Source: Jacaranda mimosifolia (Eukaryota; Streptophyta; Magnoliopsida; Lamiales; Bignoniaceae). From it: a DNA stretch of 64,000 nucleotides. The stretch is taken from assembly GCA_018894105.1 (NCBI GenBank), contig CM032123.1:24529744-24593743 (forward strand). Reading direction: 5' to 3'. This document shows, piece by piece, positions 1 to 11,060 of this stretch. Position 1 is the first letter of the stretch; every line of letters begins with the position of its first letter. Position numbers and translations under genes: made by a program. Under the pieces are notes generated by a model, which saw nothing but the letters and a program-made list of their open reading frames with translations, had not been told where the DNA came from and searched no databases.

Positions 1-1074
1 CAAGTGATACAAAACGACTACATCCAGATGGCAATTATCAGTATGCTCCAGTCATACACATTCCAAACCTAGTGTGACTTCTGTTGGAATAGTGCCCGCA
101 AGCCAATTAGATTAACATGTAAACTATTTCACTTGTGATACAATCTTGATTGAATGACATTCTTTAAATGGTCATCTTCATCTTATACTTATATTTACTT
201 CACTACCATTTGGTTAAAGCCCTTAGATCACACAAGACGATGGGACTTGGTCACGCACTCGGTGCGATCATGAAACAAGTGTTACACAATTGCGATCTTA
301 AACCTTCCAAGTCATAAGATCTTATGAGAAAGGGCATCTAAGATCCTGATAGACTTGTACTAAAGATTCATAAATCCAAGGGTTGGATGTTGCTCCGTTT
401 CATGAGCAATACCATATGAGATATGGGTGCATGTTAGTGGGTGCTTGTTAGATAATAAAGTACTAAAGACCTGCCCGGAGAATCCACTAGATGGCCGAAT
501 AGGTAAGTCGATAGTGGCAAGTACTCCAGCTTATGCTAGTGCATATAATTAGTCTTTTGACTTGAGGATCCATGGTAATCTTGTGTTTAAGTTTTCATGA
601 TTTGACTCTTTTCTAGACACATAGCAGCTCGTTATGGTGGTGATTGGGCATGAGCTACTTAGGCATGAAGATTTGTGAGATCCAAGAAGGGATCCGACTC
701 CTCGTCGTTGCAAAAGGCGAATACATCTCCTATATATTCTATAATGATCAATTGCAAGAAATTCTTGCACAAGGTAGTATGATAATTTAGAAAAAGGAGT
801 TTTTTGAAGATAAGGTCATAAAGGGAAATCAAACATTGGGAATAGAAATATAGCATCGAGGCTATTAGAGAGCCGACAAATATCTTGCCCTATGCCTTTT
901 TCAGGAGATAGGAGACAAAATAACTATATTTGCATGGCATGCGTAGAGCTAGAATAGTTCTCCAAAAGCATTCATTTCAGCTAATTAGTTAGGCTCCATG
1001 GGCTTGAGGTTGGACATTGCCATAGAGATTGGATACTCTTCAATCAATGGAGATTAATTGAATTGAGTTAATTA

Positions 1075-1504
1075 GTTTAAAGGAGTTTAAACTAATATGA
1101 ATATTTGATATTCATAATTCACAACGAGTTGTGAGCCTATGTCCAATGAATGGTAGAACCTAACGGGTCACACACAAAAGTCAATTGCAAATCCTAATTA
1201 ATGAAGAGGGATTTTCTAAAAGTTAGAAAACTCCGACATGACTTATTTTGGAGGTTAACCCAATTGATACTACTTGTAGTCATTTTTGGATTGATCAATT
1301 TAATTGTTAAATTGATATAATTAATTTAAGGAGTTAAATTAAGATCAATTAATTAAGGAGCTAATTATTTGGTGCCGCATGGCTATCAATTGGTCATGTT
1401 AACTTGAGGAGTTAAGTTAACAATGTCTTGCTTAAAGAGTTAAGCAAATTGACTTAAAGAGTTAAGTCAAAGTTAAATAATTAAATTAAAGAGTTTAATT
1501 TAAT
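1075..1504. repeat. Row of short perfect hairpins with GGAG/AGAG loops in the LTR
   Basis: Successive inverted repeats are seen at 1075-1092 (GTTTAAA, loop GGAG), 1321-1342 (TTAATTTAA, loop GGAG), 1398-1421 (ten-base arms with one mismatch, loop GGAG), 1428-1447 (TTGCTTAA, loop AGAG), 1449-1470 (TTGACTTAA, loop AGAG) and 1480-1504 (eleven-base arms, loop GAG). The arms differ in sequence but the loop is nearly constant. Equivalent rows occur in the other LTR copies, near 5590-6010 and, on the minus strand, near 52380-52560 and 60130-60310. Confidence 0.85.
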
Positions 1505-1720
1505 TAAAATGGAGAATTAATTTTGGAGGAAAAATTTCAAATGAAATGTTGTTTTGGTGTGAATTAGATTTTATTTGGATGACATTTCATGAGATGAAAT
1601 GAAGATTCCAAATGAAATTCAAATTCACACAAAACTCAAATTCACTTGCCAACTTGCAAGCAAGTTGTCAACCACCTTGAGGAAGGTGTGATACCAACTT
1701 GGCATCACACCATCCTCCCT

Positions 1721-1730
1721 CTATATATAG
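1721..1730 (+). promoter_or_regulatory. LTR TATA box
   Basis: CTATATATAG lies about 1.64 kb into the LTR, downstream of the hairpin row. It is the best core promoter in the LTR. The same place in the LTR at 43920-45940 reads TATAAATAG (45339-45347). RNA would start about 30 bases downstream. Confidence 0.6.
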
Positions 1731-2343
1731 ATAGAGAGAGTATAGGGGGCAACACATGTGAATTAACAGTAAGAATAAGATTTTCTCAATTTTCCTCCAA
1801 ATTTTCAAGTGTTGCCTTATGTGTTGAAGCTTCACTTCTCTTCTTCTCCTATCTCCAAATCAAGCCTTCATCCAAGCTCTTCTTCTCATTATTCTCCAAC
1901 TGATATTGAGAGGAAAAGAATTGGGAATTGGTGTGTGGGTCTTTACATTAGAGGCAAGACAATTGGATTGCTTGCCTTTGGAGATCCTTTGTTTCGTGCA
2001 ATGAATTTGGAGCAATTTTGGGATTCTTGCTGGATCCATTTTGAGCTGAATTTTTTATTAAAGATACATCAAAGAGTTGATGTTCGTTTGGTGCAAATTT
2101 TGCTCAAATTGGAGTTTTTTTGGTTGAGCAATAGTTGCTCGGATTCTATTGTGCTGCTGGAAGACAGTTTTCAAGGAGTTGAGATCTTCTTCCACCTTCC
2201 TTTGATTTTCTAAAAATCAAGGTAATTCTCCTTCGAAATCTAAATCTATATCATGTTTAGATCCTTGGCTTTATATGTAGCCTAGTTATTTTATCATTTT
2301 TGAGCTTTGATAATTGGATCATAGTGCTACATGTGATTTCAAG

Positions 2344-2355
2344 TAGTATCGGAGC
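2344..2355 (+). other. Primer binding site, initiator tRNA-Met type
   Basis: TAGTATCGGAGC begins two bases after the LTR end. It differs at two positions from the plant initiator tRNA-Met primer site TGGTATCAGAGC. Element A has TGATATCGGAGC and element B the complement of TGGTATCGGAGC, so the G variant is a family trait. Confidence 0.85.
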
Positions 2356-3420
2356 ATATTCATGCTATGATTTAGACTTTTGATTGATTCATTCATGTAA
2401 TGAATTGGTCAAAATCACCTAATACTTGATCAAACCTATGGATTGGACTGTTTGGATGATGTTTTGTGTGGCTTCTTGGTTGATAATTGAAAGCATGCCA
2501 ATTTGTGTTTTTAAGTGTTAATTCATATGATTAGTATGTTTTAATTCATAGTTGCTAACGTTGAATTTTGATTTGGCACTAGTTGATGTTATATGTTGAT
2601 ATAGCAAGTTAAATTTGACTTTAAGGTGTTTTGGTCATTTTTGGATCCAATATGATTGAAGTTTATTGGAGATTTTTAATGAATATGATTCTTACTTAAA
2701 CTTGATTTCTAAAAGCATGTTTGAGCACTTGAAATTTCATTTTTAAATGGTGTTTTAGATCTGAAATTTCATCTATAATGTGTGTTTTAATGTTTACGAA
2801 GTGTCTTAAATTTTTTGGTGCACAAAAGTTAAGCAAATTGGCACATGACTTGGTGCCAACATGAAAATAGGGCAAGTTGCCTAGCCTGGCCGGGTGCTGG
2901 CCAAGCAGCAAGCTCGCCAGGGGCCCGCCTGCCGCACGACAGTGCACCCAGCCTGGGCGAGCAGCAGCCTAGTTTGATTAGGCACAAGTTTGGTGTGCTT
3001 TTTAGCTCCTTAAGTGGCCAAAGTTAAATTAATTTACACATATTCGATGCACAAGTGTTGTACAAGTTCTCAAAATTATGTTTGATGATTTCAATTGCTT
3101 TTAAAAACTTGTTAAAGTTAATCTTCAATATTATGGCATAATTGTTATGCTTCCTCTTGCTTGGCCAATTAATTATTTATGAGATAAGGATTTTATTGTT
3201 GGAATCGAATGTCAATTCTAGATTTATTTATTGTTCATTTAACTATTGAATGGATGATGAATGAATGGAGATGATCATGAGCCTTTAATATTGACTGTAT
3301 TTGTTTCAAGTTGTTGAAAAGGGTTGTATTAAATTAGGGCTTGCATGTCTCTTAATTTCTATCTTGTAATTGTTATGAGAGTGGAATCACTAGGAGTGAG
3401 GATTTCTTTCTGTTGTAAAG
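2356..3420 (+). other. Leader of copia element 1, non-coding
   Basis: This is the untranslated leader, related to 39580-40560 in element A and to the complement of 50500-51590 in element B. It carries a GC-rich island at about 2876-2975 that contrasts with the AT-rich surroundings. No convincing coding frame is visible. Gag is missing and the leader runs straight into RT sequence near 3420. Confidence 0.7.
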
Positions 3421-3421
3421 G

Positions 3422-4595
3422 TTGCAAAGATTTGGGAGAAGCATCCTACATATTAAGAATCCATTTATGGACTCAAACAAGCGTCCCGAAGTTGAAACAT
3501 ATATTTTGATAAGACAATCAAATCATTTGGCTTTGTTAAAAATGTGTATGAACCTTGCGTGTACGAGAAGGCTAGTAGGAGTAGAATATAATTTATTGTG
3601 TTTTATGTCGATGACATTCTTCTCATTGAGAATTGGGAATGAGAGAGAAATGTTAGAGTGTACCAAAGCATGGTTATCCACACAATTCTCCATAAAGGAT
3701 TTGGGAGAAGCATCCTACGTATTAGGAATATGTATATACAGAGATAGATCGAGGAGGATGCAGGGCTTTCTAAAATTCCATACATTGACAAGATACTAAA
3801 GAGGTTTAGTATGGAAGAATCTAAGAAGGGATTCCTCCCTTTGGGGCATTTCATTCGTCTTTCTAAGTCTATGGCCCGTAAGACTAAAGACAAGAGACAG
3901 AGAATGTCCACATACCTTATGCGTCCGCTATTGGGAGCATAATGTATTCCACATAATGTACAAGACCGAATGTGGCACATGTTCTAAGTGTAACGAGCCA
4001 TTTCCAATCCAACCCCGGTGAATGTCACTAGATGGCCATGAAAACAATCCTTAAGTACTTGAGAAGGACTAAGGTCTTGTTTTTAGTATACTGCAATAGT
4101 AAATTAAAACTCGTAGGATTTATGGATTCTAGTTTCCAATCCGATGTAGATGACCCAAAATCTACTTCTTGATTTATATTTTGCCTCAATGGCGGCACAA
4201 TGAGTTGGAAAATTTCCAAACAAGACACCACGGCTGATTTAACCATAGAAACAAAATATATTACGACCTTGGAAGCTGCAAAGGAAAGTGTTTAGATCAA
4301 AAACTTTATCCAAATGTTGGATGCAGTGCCTAGCATTACTAAGTCAGTGGTTGTCTTTTGTGACAACAACATAGTGGTAAGGCAAGCTAAAGAGCCAAGA
4401 TCTCATCAACGATCCAAGCATATTTTGAGGCGATATCATTTGCTCCGGGATTTCATTGACAGAGGCAACATCCATGTGGAGAGAGTTGCCTCGGAAGAGA
4501 ATATGACAAATCCATTGACTAAACCCCTATTGCAAAAGGTCTTTGAAAGACATCTTAAGAAGATTGGTCTTAAGGCTATGGGGAATTGGCTTTAG
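3422..4595 (+). pseudogene. Copia pol remnant: reverse transcriptase and RNase H
   Basis: This is the decayed 3' part of copia pol. About 3450-3900 matches the RT palm and beyond: a YGLKQAS-like segment, the catalytic VDD region (3607-3620, split between frames) and the FSIKDLGEASYVLGI block at about 3690-3730. A second copy of the coding bases for that block sits at 3429-3455, suggesting a local rearrangement. The last part (4314-4595) is the C-terminal RNase H region with CDNN, KHILRRYHLLRDFID and TNPLTKPL motifs. Stops and shifts separate the pieces. Upstream gag, protease and integrase were deleted, so it makes no working enzyme. Assignment to copia pol is secure. Confidence 0.85.
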
Positions 4596-4598
4596 GGC

Positions 4599-4608
4599 AA
4601 GTGGGAGA
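4599..4608 (+). other. Polypurine tract
   Basis: AAGTGGGAGA lies one base upstream of the 3' LTR, where plus-strand DNA synthesis is primed in copia elements. Element B has the same tract in complement near 45990. Confidence 0.8.
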
Positions 4609-4609
4609 T

Positions 4610-6805
4610 TGTTGGAATAGTGCCCCCGCAAGCCAATTAGATTGGCATGTAAACTATTTCGCTTGTGATACAATCTTGATTGAATGATATTCTTTAAATG
4701 GCCATCTTCATCTTATGCTTATATTTCCTTTACTAGCATTTGGTTGAAGCCCTTAAATCACATAAGACTACGAGACTTGATCACGCACTGGTGGCGATCA
4801 CAAAACAAGTCTACACGGTCGTTATATTAAATTTTCCAAGTCATAGAATCTTATGAGATAGAGCATCTAAGATTTGGATAAACTTGCACTAACGATGCAT
4901 AAATCCAAGGGTTAGATGTTGCTCCGTTTCATGAGCAATACCATATGAGATATGGGTGCTTGTTAGAGAACAAGGCACTGAAGACCGACCTAGATAATCT
5001 ATTAGATAGACGAAGAGGCAAATTGATAGTGACAAGTTCTCCAGCTTACGCTAGTGCATATAATTAGTTCTTTGACCTGAGGATCTATGGTAACCTAGTG
5101 TTTAGGTCCTCATGCTTTGACTTTTCCCTGGCCACATAGTGGGTCGTTTGGGTGGTGATTGGGCATGAGCTACTTAGACATAAAGGTTTGTGATATCTAG
5201 GATCAGACTCCTCGTCGTTGTGAAAGACGAGTACATCTCATATATATTCTATAATTATCGATTCCCAGAAACTCTTGCGCAAGGTAGTATGATAAATTTG
5301 GAAAATGAGTTTTCAAAAGATGAGGTCATAAAGGGGAATCAAACATTGGGAATAGAAACATGGAATCAAGGTTATTAGGGAGTCGACAAATGTCTTACCC
5401 TATGCCTCTTTCGAGAGATAGGAGATGGAAGGACCATATTTGCATAGTACGTGTAGAGCTAGAATGGTTCTCCAAAAGCATTGATTTCGGCCAATTAGTT
5501 GGGCTTCATAGGCATAAGGTTGGACATCGACCATGGAGATTAGGTACTCCTCAATTAATGGAGATTAATTGAATTGAGTCAATTAGTTTAAAGGAGTTTA
5601 AACTAATATGAATATTTGATATTCTTAAGTTACAAGGAGTTGTGAGCCCATGTCCAATAAATGGTAGAACCTAATGGGTCACACACAAAAGTCAATTGCA
5701 AATCCTAATTGATGAAGGGGGATTTTCTAAGAGTTAGAAACTCCTACATGACCAATTTTGGAGGTTGACCAATTGATACTAATTGTAGTCATTTTTGGCT
5801 TGATCAATTTAATTGTTAAATTGATCTAATTAATTTAAAAAGTTAAATTAAGACCAATTCATTAAGGAGTTAATTATTTGATGCCACATTACTATCAATT
5901 GGTCAAGTTAACTTAAGGAGTTAAATTAACAATGTCTTGCTTAAGGAGTTAAGCAAATTGACTTAAAGAATTAAGTCAAAGTTAATTAATTAAATTAAAG
6001 AGTTTAATTTCATAAAAATGAATAATCAATTTTGGAGGGAAAATTGAAATGAAATGTTCATTTAGTGCGAAATAGAATTTATTTGGACAACATTTCATGA
6101 GATAAAATGAAGATTCCAAATGAAATTCAAATTCAAACAAAACTCAAATTCACACGCCAACTTGCAAGCAAGTAGGCGGCCACCTTAAGGAAGGTGTGAT
6201 GCCAACTCCATTTATATATAGATATAGAGAGTATGGGGGCAGCACATTTGAATTAAACACAAGAATAAGATTCTCTCAATTTCCTTCCAAATATTCAAGT
6301 GTCTCTTCTTTTCCTACCTCCAAATCAAGCCTTTATCCAAGCTCTTCTTCTCATTATTCTCTAGCTAATAGTTAGAAGAAATGGATTGGGAATTAGTGTG
6401 TGGATCTTTACATTAGAGGTAGGACAATTGGATTGCTCACCTTTGGAGATCCTCTGTTTTGGCAGTAATTTTGGAGCGATATTTGGAGGTCTTGCAGGAT
6501 CCATTTAAGGCTGAATTTTTTACTAAAGATACATTAAAGAGTTGATGTTTGTTTGGTATAAATTTTGCTCAAATTGAAGTTTGTTGAGTTGAGTAAAAGT
6601 TGCTCGGATTCTGTTGTGCCGCTAAAAGACAGTTTTCAAAGAGTTGGGATCTTCTTCCACCTTCCTTTGATTTTCTTAAAATCAAGATAATTCTCCTTCC
6701 AAATATAAATCTATGGCATGTTTAGATACTTGGCTTCATATGTAGCCTGGTTATTTTAGCATTTTTGAGCTTTGATAATTGGTCTTAGTGCTACGTATGA
6801 CTTCA
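4610..6805 (+). repeat. 3' LTR of copia element 1 (2196 bp)
   Basis: It repeats 82-2341 and ends TTCA before the target duplication ACTTC. Many substitutions and small indels separate the two LTRs, so the insertion is not recent. The hairpin row is near 5590-6010 and the TATA region near 6210. Confidence 0.92.
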
Positions 6806-6899
6806 ACTTCATCTGCAGTCCCTGTTACTCATGCTGCTAAACGTCTCAATTTAGGCATTTTGCTCCATACTGCTGCATCAGATTCATCGATGAAGGTTG

Positions 6900-7200
6900 C
6901 CTCACAGCCCCAACAGGCGCCATGAATTGTCTATCATGGAACTACCAAGGGCTTGGGAGACCTTGGTCAATTCGAAAGCTTAGAGATCTTCTTTGACAAT
7001 ATAAGCCCGAACTCATCTTTTCATTGGAAACAAAATTATTAGTGAGGCATTCGGAATGTATTCGAGATTTACTTGGACTAAAGATATCCATGTTCTTCTT
7101 CAGAACTATTTTGTGACACATATTGATGTTTCAATGTATGATGATAATAATTGTCAATAGTTTCCTTTTACAAGCTTCTACAGGAACCTCGTGGCAAGTC
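6900..7200 (+). pseudogene. LINE ORF2 fragment, endonuclease N-terminus
   Basis: From an ATG at 6922 the translation begins MNCLSWNYQGLGRPWSIRKL, the hallmark start of the apurinic endonuclease of plant L1-type LINE ORF2, and continues to a KPELIF-SLETK block with the conserved Glu. A second frame near 7110-7190 shows HIDVSM and an FTSFY block corresponding to the later strand of the same domain. Stops and frameshifts interrupt it. Only the first 90 or so residues survive; the reverse transcriptase is absent. Its 3' side is cut by the gypsy sequence at about 7200. Copia element 1 inserted just upstream of it. Confidence 0.75.
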
Positions 7201-7394
7201 AGCATAGGACTTCTTAGCAATTGTTGTATCAACTGGCATACCTACCACAATCATTCACAACCTCAATATCAAATGAGACTTGATTATTCAATTCAGTAGT
7301 CAAACCTAAATACTCAGATCAATCCCTAAGAGTTTTACCCCATATTCCACAGTCCGAGGACCTTATCCCGACATAGCCTAAGTTCAAAACCTAG

Positions 7395-7406
7395 GCTCTG
7401 ATACCA
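7395..7406 (-). other. Primer binding site of the gypsy element
   Basis: GCTCTGATACCA is the exact complement of TGGTATCAGAGC, the plant initiator tRNA-Met primer site. It lies three bases from the LTR end and proves the minus-strand orientation. Confidence 0.92.
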
Positions 7407-7409
7407 TTT

Positions 7410-10400
7410 TGTCACGCCCCAAAAATCAAACCATACAATCTAGTCTTGAGGCGTGAAACTCGATCCCAAATAATCAGTACCATCTATCTAAAAATCATAA
7501 TCTTAAATAAGAAAACTCCAAAAATTCATAATAACTTAAATAATTCTTACAACATAAAACTCAAAATGTCCAAAATTCCTCTCCCAACTAGAAAATCATT
7601 AAAGGAGAATAACTAATTTACCAACATAGCAATAATGCTAAACCTATTGGAAAGTCCTCATTCCAAAAGAAATTCTTCAATTCCTGTTCTCGTCAGAAGC
7701 AGGTTCAACATCCTCACTAGGGATAGGATACAGCTCTGCCAGAAGAAAGTTAAAGAGGAAAACGAGTGTGAGTAAAAGACTCAGTGAGTGCCAAGTATGT
7801 GCAATGTGAGTTTCGGAATAAAAATCATTTGTACAGTGAAAATGTTCAAGAATTCGAACAGTGAAATTATTTGAGGAAAAAAAACATAAGTGGAATTCAT
7901 AGAACAGTTTAGCAGTAACAGTCAAGAAGTTTATAAACAGTCAAGCAGTAACAAGTCAATAATTTTATAAACAGTCAAGCAGTATCAAGTCAAGAGTATA
8001 ATAAATGATTTTCTTAGACTAACAACTTAAATGCGATGATCAGACAGTATTTGTTGTAGCCAGTCAACCTTATGGCTCCCACCGCAACAGTCCCTTATCG
8101 CTCCGGGAATGGTGCGACCTTACCAAAACAGTGCCCGAGCATCGCCGGGAATTCCTACGACCCACCTCAGCCACAAACGGCTTCTGTTGTGCGCTGGGGG
8201 GATTAGGCCATGGGGGCTTGGGGTTCAACCGGCTAGCCCGCTGCTGCCCAGTGAAGTCCCTCGTACACCCAGACCAAGTTGGATCCAACTAACAGTAACA
8301 GTAGCAGTAACAGTAATCAGTTGATCATCGAATTTAATTGGTCGTCTAGAAGCATTAAAATCATAAAGCATAGATTTCTTTTTCTATAATTAAAACAAGA
8401 AAAAATATTTCTTTTTGTGCGGAAATAAAACAAGAAAAAGATTTCTTTTGTGCAGAATGAAAACAAGAAAAAGAGTTCTTTTTGTGCGCAGTGGAGTACA
8501 TATATGGTGCAGTGTATATTGAAAAAATGTTTCATATCATGCATTACTATACATATATCCTTCTGGGTTTTGAAAAGTAATATTATATAGTAGTTATAGA
8601 TTTAGGCACTCACCTTCAAGATTGATCCTAGAAGTCAATTCTATCTCAGTGTCAATTAACTCAATTGTTCAGTCACCTGATTCATTTAATAAACAAATCA
8701 ATCACCAATTTAACTGACTAACAAGGGGACTAGTCTAGTACATACATGCTCACAAAACTTATTAAGAATTTATCCTTTCGTATGTACTTTGTTGATTCAC
8801 ACATAACACTCTTTCTAGATATCCGTTTGACTCGATTCTTATGGAATTACAAAGCTAAGAACGAGTGCTAAAACTATTATGTTGATGATACAGTCTAAAT
8901 TGGCTAATATGAGAGAGGAAAATCGAGTTCAAGAGGCAGCAGTGGTGCGAAAGCAGATTTCTAATGTTTAGGAAATTTTTTGATGTGACACTTGATTGTA
9001 TCTAAGATATAACTTTTACTACAGGCCTCGGATGAAGGTGATTCAATATCCAGTAAAAACCTAGAATATAGATCTACGATTCATATGTTGACCTTATTAC
9101 CCCATTAAACCAAATCGAGTAGTAAAAGTTGTCACAATATTCTGTTCTAGGAAAATCAAAGTCCTGTATTTTCTATATTGCCACACCATAGTGTTTTAGC
9201 CGTAAATTTCTCCCTATGCATCGGATTAAAGTGATTTAAATGTCTGTAAAAACCTAAGATATAAATATTCAGTTCTCATGTTGAACATTATTCCATATTC
9301 TATTGAAATCAAGTAGTAAAAGGTGTCACAATATTCTGTTCTAAGAAAATCGAAGTCCTGTATTTCCAGACTTGACACATCTTAGTATTTTGATCGTAAA
9401 TTTCTCTATATAACTTGGATTGAGGTGATTTATTCAGAATTATAAACCTAAGATAAATATATAAAATTCATATGTTGAATATATTTCCCAATTAAATCTA
9501 AATAATGTTGTAAAAGGCATCACAATACTCTGTTCTAGGAAAATCGAAGCCCTGTATTTTCTGTCATGCCACACCTTTGTATTTTACTCATAACTTACTA
9601 AGTATCGGATTGAAGTGATTCATGCGGGAATAGAAACCTAAGAAACATATGTAAAAATACTATGTTGATTATTTTACTTAATTCTATCGGGAAGAAGTAT
9701 TAAAAGCGTCACCAATATCCCTTTTCGAAAAAATCGAAGTCCTATATCTTTTGACTGGACACATCTTAGTATTTTGCACATAACTTACTTCATTTCAATC
9801 GGATTGTGGTAATTTAGGAGGCATTAGAAACCTAAGACACAGATCTAAAATTTTTGTGTTGATGATTTTTCTTAATTCGGATGAGAAGTACTAAAACTGT
9901 CACAATATCTGTTTTTGAGAAAATAAAAACCTAACAGCATCATTGAAATTTGAATTTATCAAATATGAAGTCTACAAACTCATGAATTACCTCATGTAAT
10001 TTCTAATGCACTTCCAACAAATGCCGTCTCCTTTTCCTTTCCCCTCTGCCACAGCTGCTGTCCTTTTCCTTCTTTCCCTTTTTCCTCTTTCATTTACTAT
10101 TAAATGTAATTAGGGTTTTGGTTTTAGGGACTATACTTATATGAAAGATGTGGTTTAGTTCAAGTAGGACTCTAATAATAATCCTACTAGGACTAGGATA
10201 TTTATCCTACTATAAATCTAATGTCTTTATCATTAATTCCTAGAATTCGATAATTCAACTCCTTGTATTAATATAACATTAATTCAAGTAAAATTATAAC
10301 TTATACTCCCCAAAATATAGAATATCTACAATATTAATTATCATTATTTGATCAAAAGATAAGTTAATATTATCTATATATTATATATATAAATATATTA

Positions 10401-10509
10401 TTCTAAAAACATAGTACATGCCTTACTACAATTTTAATTGAAATAATAAATAAAACAAAAGAAGGTATAATAATCGATTGAATACGAAATAAAATTTTGG
10501 GGCATTACA
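7410..10509 (-). repeat. Tekay-like LTR (3100 bp)
   Basis: The LTR is bounded by TGTCACGCCCC on the left and GGGGCATTACA on the right, as read on the plus strand. It contains about five degenerate tandem units at 8940-9945 and a GC-richer patch at 8050-8290. The right boundary overlaps the possible CACTA terminus that begins at 10503, so the last seven bases are ambiguous. Confidence 0.82.
8940..9945. repeat. Tandem repeat, period about 190-194 bp, in the gypsy LTR
   Basis: The anchor CACAATATTCTGTTCTAGG-like phrase recurs at 9133, 9327, 9521, 9710 and 9901, giving steps of 194, 194, 189 and 191 bp. Each unit also holds AAATCGAAGTCCTGTAT, a TAGTATTTT phrase and AAACCTAAGA. An earlier partial unit begins near 8940. 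The units are strongly diverged. Confidence 0.85.
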
Positions 10510-11060
10510 AAAAATATAATATTAGTAACACAATGGTTAGTTACAATAGATATTTATAGCATAACAAAATATTTAGTTACTAAAACATAGGCAATTTTGT
10601 TGCATTTTAATTTTTTGTTACCAATGCATAATATAATATTATTATTTATTTAATTAAATATAGTTTCTAATTGTTTATGTAACAAAATATTTGGTCACAA
10701 ATTGTTAAAAATAATATTTTAATTCAAAAATAAGCATTTCGTTACTAATGGAATAGATAACTAAGAGTTTCGTTACGAGAGAGATTAAAAGTTTTGTTAC
10801 ATTTAGTACATGTAACTAAATATTTCGTTACCTTTGACATAAAAGATTATAATATTTCTTTACAGATAAATAATGTATTCATTACAAATAATTAATTTAT
10901 TGATTAAGAATAAATAATTATTTGTCATGAATTGGTAAATAATTGGTTACAAATAAGTAAAATTTCGTTACAAATGAGTAAATTAGTTTGTTACGGTTAA
11001 GAAAAGTGACAAATAAATTTTGTTATCAATAAATTATTTTATAACAATACTACTTTCGTT
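10503..11060. repeat. Subterminal GTTAC-rich repeat of the CACTA element, left side
   Basis: Short phrases such as AACAAAATATTTAGTTAC and TTTCGTTAC recur in both orientations many times over 550 bp. A similar cluster precedes the opposite terminus (38500-38700). Dense subterminal motifs are usual binding sites of CACTA transposases; that role here is inferred. Confidence 0.65.

Larger units (their letters stand above)
82..2341 (+). repeat. 5' LTR of copia element 1 (2260 bp)
   Basis: The LTR runs from TGTTGG to TTCA and repeats, with divergence, at 4610-6805. At over 2.2 kb it is long for Ty1/copia. The part upstream of the TATA box holds a row of short inverted repeats with GGAG or AGAG loops (1075-1504). 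The same LTR family recurs at 38703, 43920, 51604, 59337, 61579 and 62973. Confidence 0.93.
82..6805 (+). mobile_element. Copia element 1: full-length Ty1/copia retrotransposon, internally deleted
   Basis: The element starts TGTTGGAATAG and ends TTCA. It is flanked by the identical 5-bp target duplication ACTTC (77-81 and 6806-6810). Its two LTRs (82-2341 and 4610-6805) are close relatives. The 2.3-kb interior has a primer site, a long leader, fragments of copia reverse transcriptase and RNase H, and a purine tract. Gag, protease and integrase are absent, so the element is not autonomous. The target is a LINE-containing stretch that resumes at 6806. The boundaries are seen directly; the copia assignment rests on the RNase H end (KHILRRYHLLRDFID) and on relatedness to elements A and B. 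Confidence 0.93.
7200..10509 (-). mobile_element. Tekay-like Ty3/gypsy element, 5' LTR and start of interior only
   Basis: Read on the minus strand this is a 3.1-kb LTR starting TGTAATGCCCC and ending GGGGCGTGACA, followed by a three-base spacer, a perfect 12-base initiator tRNA-Met primer site and about 200 bp of untranslated leader. The GGGGC-type ends and the text around 7760-7800 (ACTCAGTGAGTG) and 8600 are typical of Tekay/Del chromovirus LTRs. All coding sequence and the second LTR are missing, because the leader stops against LINE sequence near 7200. It is a truncated element, not a clean solo LTR. Confidence 0.8.

Noticed and set aside
7410..10509. Clean solo LTR of a gypsy element
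   Set aside because: A primer site and about 200 bp of leader adjoin the left end, so it is a truncated element, and no 5-bp duplication is visible.
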